This document shows, piece after piece, positions 52,102 to 58,149 of a DNA stretch of 64,000 nucleotides. Position numbers and translations under genes: made by a program. Under the pieces are notes generated by a model. The model was given only the letters and a program-made list of their open reading frames with translations, searched no databases and had not been told where the DNA came from. Positions within the stretch are counted from its first letter, which is position 1. Every line of letters begins with the position of its first letter. Source of the DNA: an uncultured Clostridia bacterium (GTDB taxonomy: Bacteria; Bacillota; Clostridia; Christensenellales; CAG-314); the NCBI GenBank assembly GCA_947570215.1, contig CANOTO010000001.1, positions 1 through 64,000 on the forward strand. The letters run 5' to 3'.

Positions 52102-53403
52102 TTACTTGCGCGGTTCCTGCGCGAAGGTTGCGACTACCAGCTTCATTGCGTCTTCTACGTTGTCGCCTTCGATATAAGCTCTTATTTTGTTTTCCGTACC
52201 GCTTTTTCTTAAAACGATTCGGCAATTGGGATACAGCGAAGAAATTCGGTTGGCGCAGGCGGACAGCCCCTCGTTGGTAGACAAACGCGCGTTGGCGTCG
52301 GTTAACGCAATATTGGCGGATACGCTGGGAGCGTCCACGCATTCGGCAGTGTAAGCCAATATACTGCCCCTCTCTTGATATATCTTGCATACGAACAAAG
52401 CGTTTACTATCGCATCCGAAGTCGTAGCAAGGTCGCAAAGCAAATAATGACCGCTTTCTTCGCCGCCGAAGTTCAGTCCGTCCTCAACCATACGGTTAAA
52501 CACGTTTATATCCCCTACGCCGCTGCGAACGAGCCTGACGCCCAATTTACCGAGAGCCTGCTCTACGCCGCCGTTGGTCAAAACAGTGCCGCATACGGTG
52601 TTATGCGCAAGACGTCCTTCTTCGCGCAGATACTTGGCTACGGCGTAAAAAACGCGGTTGTTGGAAACGAACTTTTTACCTTCGAATACGGCAAGCCTGT
52701 CGCAGTCGCCGTCGAAAGCGAACCCAAGCTGCACGCCCTTGCCGAGGCGCGACTGCAAAAATTCGGGACAAGTAGCCCCGCACGCAACGTTTATTTTGTC
52801 GCCCGCGTTTTGATTGCAATACGCAGTTACGTTTGCGCCCGCCTTGGTAAAAATCAACGGCGCGACTTTGTACGCAGAGCCGTAACAGCAGTCCAACGCG
52901 ACATTGAGCCTGTCTAATTTAACGCCTACCGCTCTTATTACGTCTTCGGCGTAGATATTGTCTATATCGTAAAACACGGGCTCGAACACCTTAACCGACG
53001 ATACCGTTTCTTCCCTGAGACTGCTCATCATGCGGCTTACAACCAACTGCTTGGACGCGCACATTTTTACGCCGTAACGGTCGAATACCTTTAACCCGTT
53101 GTCGTCAGGCGGATTGTGACTGGCGGTAATCATCACACCGTAATCTCCGCCTAACTTTCGCACAAAATGTCCTACGGCGTTGGTAGGCAGCACTCCGAGA
53201 TTTATCACATTGCCGCCGCCTGCGTACACGCCCTTAGACAACGCGGAAAACAACGCGGCGCCCGACGTACGGGTATCCCGAGCTATTACCACGATGGGAC
53301 ATTCCGACAAAAGCGCAAGACTTTTACCTAACAAAAAAGCAGTACCGTCGTTCAAGGTACTGCCATACGTTCCGCGTATGCCGTCCGTACCAAACAAATT
53401 CAT
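52102..53403 (-). CDS. glmM: Phosphoglucosamine mutase
   Basis: 433-residue alpha-D-phosphohexomutase that converts glucosamine-6-phosphate to glucosamine-1-phosphate for peptidoglycan precursors. It starts MNLFGTDGIRGTYG, has the phosphoserine loop TASHNPPDDNG, the metal site DGDCDR and the C-terminal phosphate-binding RKSGTENKIR. Length is close to the family norm. The Shine-Dalgarno is GGGGG. cdaA-ybbR, frequent neighbours in Firmicutes, are absent. Confidence 0.95.
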   Translation of the reverse strand: MNLFGTDGIRGTYGSTLNDGTAFLLGKSLALLSECPIVVIARDTRTSGAALFSALSKGVYAGGGNVINLGVLPTNAVGHFVRKLGGDYGVMITASHNPPDDNGLKVFDRYGVKMCASKQLVVSRMMSSLREETVSSVKVFEPVFYDIDNIYAEDVIRAVGVKLDRLNVALDCCYGSAYKVAPLIFTKAGANVTAYCNQNAGDKINVACGATCPEFLQSRLGKGVQLGFAFDGDCDRLAVFEGKKFVSNNRVFYAVAKYLREEGRLAHNTVCGTVLTNGGVEQALGKLGVRLVRSGVGDINVFNRMVEDGLNFGGEESGHYLLCDLATTSDAIVNALFVCKIYQERGSILAYTAECVDAPSVSANIALTDANARLSTNEGLSACANRISSLYPNCRIVLRKSGTENKIRAYIEGDNVEDAMKLVVATFAQEPRK

Positions 53404-53471
53404 AATTTATCCCCCAAAATAAATTTTACGATATTTTACGATTTCTTTAGTACTTTCGCAGCTCGAATATG

Positions 53472-54386
53472 TTATTTGTTTTTTAATACCGCGGCCGAAT
53501 ACGCCGAAGCGAAGCTGCCCGCCTTGGCGCCGTCCGCGCAGGCGGTAACTATCTGCTTTAACGTTCCCGACGTAACGTCGCCAGCCGCAAACAAGCCCTT
53601 GACGGAGCTTTCTCCGCGCCCGTCCACGACGATATATCCGTTGACCTTTTTCAATTCTTCGATATCGATAAAATCGGTAACGGGTGTCGCGCCGACGGCA
53701 ACAAACAAGCCCTTGATACCAAGCACTCGGTTTTCCTGTCCGTCTTTACCGAAAAGCGATACGTTTTCCACGGAGTTTTCTCCGCCTATTGCCGATACGG
53801 CAACGTTATATATAACTTCGACGTTATCCATAGCGAGCAGATCGGCAACGGACGATTCTTCCGCGGCAAAGGAGTCGCCTTGAAGTAAAACGTACACCTT
53901 AGAACACAAATTGGCAAGATACGCCGCTTCCCGAACGGCTTGATTACCGCCGCCGACTACCGCCACAGGCATTTCTTTGAAAAAATTACCGTCGCAGGTA
54001 GCGCAATAGCTTACTCCCCTGCCTACGTAATCGCTTTCTATACCCAACTTATTGTGTGACGTGCCCGTAGACACCACAACCGCAGGATAACGGTATTCGC
54101 CTCTGTCGGTGGTAATTACAAATTCGTCTCCGTCCTTTTTAAGCGACAATACCCTTTGACGGACGACCTTCAAGCCCAACTTCTTGGCTTGCGACGACAT
54201 ATCCGCAGCCAATTGCCAGCCTTCTACCGAGACGTAGCCGGGGTAGTTGTCTATTCGGTCTATGTTAGCCGCCAGTCCGCCCAATCCGAACTGTTCGAAA
54301 AGCGTCACTTCGGCATTTGCGCGCAAAGCGTATATCGAAGCGGTAAGCCCGGCAACTCCGCCGCCTATTATTGCAATCCTTTTCAT
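53472..54386 (-). CDS. trxB: Thioredoxin reductase-like flavoprotein
   Basis: 304-residue FAD- and pyridine-nucleotide-dependent disulfide reductase. It has FAD-binding GGGVAGLTASIYA at the N terminus, redox cysteines C128 and C131 in CATC, and an NAD(P)-binding GGGNQAVREAA. The C-terminal AAGDV motif closes the FAD site. The usual E-A-x2-L is V-R-E-A-A-Y-L here, so a relative with a different partner (for example an alkyl hydroperoxide-type or ferredoxin-linked enzyme) is possible. The Shine-Dalgarno is AAAGGAG. Confidence 0.88.
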   Translation of the reverse strand: MKRIAIIGGGVAGLTASIYALRANAEVTLFEQFGLGGLAANIDRIDNYPGYVSVEGWQLAADMSSQAKKLGLKVVRQRVLSLKKDGDEFVITTDRGEYRYPAVVVSTGTSHNKLGIESDYVGRGVSYCATCDGNFFKEMPVAVVGGGNQAVREAAYLANLCSKVYVLLQGDSFAAEESSVADLLAMDNVEVIYNVAVSAIGGENSVENVSLFGKDGQENRVLGIKGLFVAVGATPVTDFIDIEELKKVNGYIVVDGRGESSVKGLFAAGDVTSGTLKQIVTACADGAKAGSFASAYSAAVLKNK

Positions 54387-54670
54387 AAATCTTCTCCTTT
54401 GTTAAAAACGGTATCGGTTGCGAATTAGATAATATATATTCTACCGCGCTTAAAATGCGTAACTTGTAAAATAATGCTTTATTTACGACACTATTGACGC
54501 AAAATCAATTCGTCTACCGACGGGCATATGCGCACGTGAGCATATAGACATTTTGAAATTTCAATATATCGTATTATATCACAAAATAAACGCGCAGTAA
54601 ACTAAAAAGCGTTTACGGATTGTGTCAATATTTTGGAGCAATTTTTTTAAAAATATTTTTTGATAAGTTA
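54387..54670. other. Intergenic junction between core genes and insertion sequence
   Basis: 284 bp of AT-rich DNA without a gene. The left end of the ISLre2-type element probably falls near 54615. No terminator with a strong stem was recognised. Confidence 0.5.
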
Positions 54671-56045
54671 TCAACATAGCGGTCTTGCCCTTAACGTTGA
54701 TCGCAATAACGCAGCGCAAGCGTCCGTTATTCCGTCAAGTCCGACAACACGTCCAAAATAATCTTGTTCGTAGCAGGCATTGACTTTACGACGTTTAACA
54801 ATCTTTTTATTTTGTGTTTTCTCCTCTTCACGTTCTGTGTACTTAACTAGACTTGTAAAGTCGCCGCCATTGTACATAAACGCTCGTAGGTTGGCGATTC
54901 GTGTAGCTCCGGCGACACTCCACCCCATTGGACGACTAGACATACGTGCAGATAAGACATGGGAAACGTGTCCCTCTGCGGAACACAAGTTATCATCATC
55001 AAAAGATATTTCGTCAAAGTTGTTATCGATATAGCGCAAGCTATCAATAGTACGCTTTCTGTCCGAGCACGTACTTTTCTCTTGCAACAATGAAAAATAT
55101 GTCTGCTCGACTCTGTTGAAATCGTTATTTCTTATAGCATTAAGAATCAACTGCTTTTCAATACGCTTGCCACCGGCTGCACTTGTAATACTTTTAACAA
55201 CATGAAACTTGTCCAAATGAAATCTTACGTTGGGGAAGTAACTCATACCGGTCTTGATCCAATTAGCACCGTCGCCCGACAAATGAACGGCAGCGTTCTC
55301 AACATCAAAGCTCTGCGCAACGTAATCGGCCACGCGCCCCCATATTCTCTCTGGCTTATTTGAAATGTCGACAAAGAATTTGGGCCTTATTAATTGTATT
55401 CTCCCATTAACGCGCGCTCTACCCTCATGTACGTAAACCAACTTAACTTCGGCACTTTTGCCGGTATTCAAGTGTATGTGGTCCTCATCGGCCTCGATAT
55501 AAAGCTGCGCAACGTTCTTGACGTTGCTATGCGCAAGCGCGACGTCGCTGTTCTTCGGCGCGTTCTTCTTTACTAGATTAAATACACTCTGATGGGACAC
55601 CCCACATTGAGCTGCGGAACGGTAACTGCTTTTGGCAGCTCTCTCAATTAATTCTGCTTGCATATTAGGCTCTATTCGAATATTTTTCGGCAACTGCAAT
55701 AATCTATCTACAGCAAAAAACCTTTGCTCTGTTCTGACGTCTCGATACAGACGTCTAGTGAGAACTACAGGTCCGAATGTAGTTAGAATAGTACGACGTT
55801 TAATTCTATTCTTAATCTGAACTCCTTTCGGGCGTTGTTTTTCGTAAGTGTCGTCAACCGCTTTACAGACAGTTTCTAATAAACCACGTCCCAACGCGTC
55901 CAAACTCTCTTTTGTAAGACTGACAATGTCTGCAAACGTAAACTTTTCAAAAATTGCAGGCATAATCTGCGCAACCGTGTCTTGTACTAACCCAGTAATT
56001 ATCTTTTCGTATTCCATATTTTTTTCTCCATAAAACGTAATCCGT
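54615..56045 (-). mobile_element. ISLre2-family insertion sequence
   Basis: A complete transposase frame is flanked by short complementary sequences ACGGATT (54615-54621) and AATCCGT (56039-56045), with some further similarity inward. The ends are tentative, because ISLre2 inverted repeats are usually longer and no clear target duplication was found. It lies at the border between housekeeping genes and the conjugative module. Confidence 0.55.
54671..56017 (-). CDS. ISLre2 family transposase
   Basis: 448 residues, full length for the ISLre2 (UPF0236) group. Family marks are TYEKQRPKGVQIKNRIKRR and TILTTFGPVVLTRRLY in the N-terminal third, the acidic catalytic segments EADEDHIHL and LSGDGANWIK, and the C-terminal GHVSHVLSARMSSRPMGWS. 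The frame is uninterrupted, so it may be active. The Shine-Dalgarno is GGAG. Confidence 0.93.
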   Translation of the reverse strand: MEYEKIITGLVQDTVAQIMPAIFEKFTFADIVSLTKESLDALGRGLLETVCKAVDDTYEKQRPKGVQIKNRIKRRTILTTFGPVVLTRRLYRDVRTEQRFFAVDRLLQLPKNIRIEPNMQAELIERAAKSSYRSAAQCGVSHQSVFNLVKKNAPKNSDVALAHSNVKNVAQLYIEADEDHIHLNTGKSAEVKLVYVHEGRARVNGRIQLIRPKFFVDISNKPERIWGRVADYVAQSFDVENAAVHLSGDGANWIKTGMSYFPNVRFHLDKFHVVKSITSAAGGKRIEKQLILNAIRNNDFNRVEQTYFSLLQEKSTCSDRKRTIDSLRYIDNNFDEISFDDDNLCSAEGHVSHVLSARMSSRPMGWSVAGATRIANLRAFMYNGGDFTSLVKYTEREEEKTQNKKIVKRRKVNACYEQDYFGRVVGLDGITDACAALLRSTLRARPLC

Positions 56046-56298
56046 TTAATATACCAATTTTAGCTAATAAATGTAAATCAATCAATAGCAATTAGAAAAA
56101 ATTAATTGTTTGACCGTCTAAATAACCGATTTGGACCACGTTCGGTAAAAATTAACATTTTGACAGATAACACAAGAGATAAGCAACGCCGCCAAAACGG
56201 CAAATATCGGGCTAGAAACGTGTAATGACATTTTTGTAATGACAAAACAATACGGAACGCCTCAAACGCTCCGTTAATGCATTTATGTATTGTGTTTT
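56018..56298. other. Intergenic region between insertion sequence and toxin gene
   Basis: 281 bp, AT-rich, without a gene. It contains the right end of the insertion sequence and, at 56221-56274, a sequence repeated beyond the antitoxin promoter. Confidence 0.55.
56221..56274 (-). repeat. Cassette-flanking direct repeat, left copy, with terminator
   Basis: 54-bp sequence (TGTAATGACATTTTTGTAAT...) that matches 57450-57500 over most of its length. Its right part (56252-56274) forms the hairpin ACGGAACG / CGCTCCGT, placed just after the toxin stop as a terminator. Confidence 0.65.
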
Positions 56299-57207
56299 CT
56301 ATCTGTAATTATCTCCGCCATTACCACGTCCTTTACCCGCGCCACTTCCTGCGCCGCTACCACTGCCGGAGCCGGAGAAAAAGCCGGCAATTACTTCGCC
56401 AATAGATTTATTGAGTTTATTGTTATCTCCGTCATACAGCTTACTATTCTTGAATATACGCTCCATTGCCCCTTTGTCAAAGTTGCTAAAAAACGCAAGA
56501 GTACGCAAGACAAAATGACTAGCTTGATTTTTATCAATCGTACTGCGCCCCGAAAAATAACTATCAAACATTGATCCTTTTGCCGAATCACTTATTCTTT
56601 TTAAAATACTATTATCCGAACTCGTAAGTGCTGGCATCACTTTTTTGTGTTCGTCTTGTTGCTTTTGCTCCAGCTTTTTGCTTTCGACAACTGATTGTGT
56701 ATTCTTACTTGCAGCCAACTCCCTCATTAATAACTGCTCGATTTTTTCTATATCTATAAAACCTAATTTAGTATTTCCTGCTCTACGAATCTGCCGTAAT
56801 TGGTGTAACTTATTTTTAACCTCATCAGCGATAGGCTGTGATACAGGAATGGGATTGCCGTTTCGTGTATGTACATGATCGATATGTTTTTCCAATATAG
56901 GAAACGCATTTTGGACTAAAAAAGCATTACCCCTACCATTGTATTGTCCTAAAACAATACCTATATATTCCTTATGACGTTTGTTTTCTATTTCGAGCTT
57001 TTTATCTTGATATTTTTCATACTGAGTTGACAATGGTACCATCCAAAGAATATCGGGGTTTTGTGTGTCTTTCAAACAAAGAAATGTCGGCCGATAATTA
57101 CCGTTCTTTCTGTTGCTCATAAACTTAGTTGTATCAATGCCATTGTCTCTTAACCAAGTAAAATAATCATCTGATATGTGATATGTATATCTCAAATTAT
57201 GGTCCAT
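56299..57207 (-). CDS. Type III toxin, ToxN/AbiQ-like endoribonuclease with C-terminal extension
   Basis: 302 residues. Residues 6-165 follow the ToxN/AbiQ/CptN pattern: YHISDDYFTWLR near the start, the active-site-like VPLSTQYEKYQ (57-66, comparable to PLTSPKK of ToxN), YIGIVLGQYN, and a final KLGFIDIEKIEQLL helix. After a charged linker (165-200), residues 205-275 resemble the helix-bundle (HBD) domain of NrS-1-type primases (FDSYFSGR, LAFFSNFDKGAMERIFKNSKL). A Gly/Ser-rich tail ends the chain. The ATG at 57207 was chosen because GGGAG precedes it; the longer frame would start inside the terminator. Upstream RNA repeats strongly support the toxin call. Confidence 0.72.
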   Translation of the reverse strand: MDHNLRYTYHISDDYFTWLRDNGIDTTKFMSNRKNGNYRPTFLCLKDTQNPDILWMVPLSTQYEKYQDKKLEIENKRHKEYIGIVLGQYNGRGNAFLVQNAFPILEKHIDHVHTRNGNPIPVSQPIADEVKNKLHQLRQIRRAGNTKLGFIDIEKIEQLLMRELAASKNTQSVVESKKLEQKQQDEHKKVMPALTSSDNSILKRISDSAKGSMFDSYFSGRSTIDKNQASHFVLRTLAFFSNFDKGAMERIFKNSKLYDGDNNKLNKSIGEVIAGFFSGSGSGSGAGSGAGKGRGNGGDNYR

Positions 57208-57228
57208 TGTCTCACTCCCAAATAAAAA

Positions 57229-57250
57229 GCCCTTGCAAAACCGCAAGGGC
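57229..57250 (-). terminator. Terminator between antitoxin RNA and toxin gene
   Basis: GCCCTTGC and GCAAGGGC form an 8-bp stem with a 6-nt loop, followed by T5 on the minus strand. It comes right after the second repeat and about 20 nt before the toxin start. In type III systems such a leaky terminator sets the RNA-to-toxin ratio. Confidence 0.85.
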
Positions 57251-57253
57251 AAA

Positions 57254-57347
57254 ATTTACGAGCCGTTCATTTGATGAGTCGCCTACGGTAGGCGACTAAT
57301 ATTTACGAGCCGTTCATTTGATGAGTCGCCTGCGGTAGGCGACTAAT
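57254..57347 (-). ncRNA. Type III antitoxin RNA, two tandem 47-nt repeats
   Basis: Units at 57301-57347 (first transcribed) and 57254-57300 are identical except for one base. Each can fold a stem AGTCGCC / GGCGACT; in the second unit the loop carries CCGT, which can pair with a downstream ACGG to make an H-type pseudoknot (one mismatch in the first unit). This matches the repeat-pseudoknot design of ToxI-type antitoxins. Unit length is slightly above known examples. Transcription starts near 57371. Confidence 0.78.
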
Positions 57348-57377
57348 ATTTATTGTTTGGTATTTCTACCTACTATT

Positions 57378-57405
57378 ATTATACGCTTTTTTTTCAATAT
57401 GTCAA
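57378..57405 (-). promoter_or_regulatory. Antitoxin RNA promoter
   Basis: Consensus boxes TTGACA (57400-57405) and TATAAT (57378-57383) with a 16-bp spacer, about 30 nt before the first repeat. Confidence 0.85.
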
Positions 57406-57449
57406 CACAATTTTTATTTTTTTTGTTTTCAATATTGTATTTACATTAT

Positions 57450-57500
57450 TGTAATGACACTTTTGTAATTACAAAAAGCGGAACGCAATACACGCTCCGC
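57450..57500 (-). repeat. Cassette-flanking direct repeat, right copy, with terminator
   Basis: 51-bp sequence similar to 56221-56274. The hairpin GCGGAACG / CGCTCCGC (57478-57500) lies just after the ssb stop and acts as its terminator. Confidence 0.65.
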
Positions 57501-57511
57501 CCTGTCAATCG

Positions 57512-57835
57512 TTATTGTTCCGTTTGTGGTTTTCTATCGGTAAACTCGATTGTTGCTTTAACAACCTTAACGTTTGTTACCGTAACGTTGTCTTTTTTGT
57601 ATTGTGTTGTCTCGTAATCGCCCTCAAACGAAATACTGCTGCCTTTATCCAGATATTTGACACAATTATCCGCCATAGTATTCCAAACCTCGATTTGAAT
57701 ATAATCGGGCTTTTCTCTGCCTAAACGGTTACTTGCAACATTTAACGTGCAGACATGTTGCTCCTCATTGTTTACCGTTACGGTCCTCAACTCGGGCTTA
57801 ATTGTTAGCCGTCCGTTTCCGAATACTTTAATCAT
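57512..57835 (-). CDS. Single-stranded DNA-binding protein (internal start)
   Basis: 107-residue OB-fold SSB-like protein: IKVFGNGRLTIKPELRTV, VCTLNVASNRLG, DYIQIEVWNTMADNCVKYLDKGSSISFEGDY. It lacks the long acidic-tip tail of chromosomal SSB, as is common for conjugative-element SSBs that coat transferred single strands. The ATG at 57835 has AAGGAG 9 nt upstream, so initiation here is well supported. The same frame is open further upstream into a separate cysteine-rich region, so a longer fused form is also possible. Confidence 0.82.
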   Translation of the reverse strand: MIKVFGNGRLTIKPELRTVTVNNEEQHVCTLNVASNRLGREKPDYIQIEVWNTMADNCVKYLDKGSSISFEGDYETTQYKKDNVTVTNVKVVKATIEFTDRKPQTEQ

Positions 57836-58135
57836 AGTTACTGTTCTCCTTTTATAAAATATTTTTTTTAAGCCTGCAATGCAGACTGATTTCCTCGGTT
57901 GCCACTTACCGTCGGGTTTCTTGTCAATTTGTTCGATGCAGCGTTTAATATTAGGACATACGCGGCAATACTCTATACCGGACTGTACGATAAACTCAAC
58001 GGCTCTATTTAAAGCATCCGAGCATATAAGCTTGCAGTCATCGATTTCCTCCTCGAACGTTTGCAATTTTTTGTACATCGGATCATACATTTCTTGGCCG
58101 CGATAAGTCAAACGCGTTATTTTTCTACGTCCCAT
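57512..58135 (-). CDS. Read-through ORF: cysteine-containing region continuous with SSB
   Basis: 207-residue frame beginning at ATG 58135, which has its own Shine-Dalgarno (GGAG) 15 bp after the virB4 stop. The first 100 residues are helical, with cysteines in DDCKLICSD and YCRVCPNIKRC that could bind metal. The frame then runs into the SSB without a stop codon, crossing an A8 tract (mRNA sense) just before the internal SSB start. Either two proteins are made from nested starts, or a stop was lost, or slippage at A8 ends the first protein (a TAA lies a few codons away in another frame). The N-terminal part is not a family I recognise. Confidence 0.5.
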   Translation of the reverse strand: MGRRKITRLTYRGQEMYDPMYKKLQTFEEEIDDCKLICSDALNRAVEFIVQSGIEYCRVCPNIKRCIEQIDKKPDGKWQPRKSVCIAGLKKIFYKRRTVTMIKVFGNGRLTIKPELRTVTVNNEEQHVCTLNVASNRLGREKPDYIQIEVWNTMADNCVKYLDKGSSISFEGDYETTQYKKDNVTVTNVKVVKATIEFTDRKPQTEQ

Positions 58136-58149
58136 ACAATTACGCTCCG

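Noticed and set aside
57254..57347. Minimal CRISPR array
   Set aside because: The two 47-nt units are directly adjacent with no spacer and no cas gene is near; the arrangement fits a type III antitoxin RNA.
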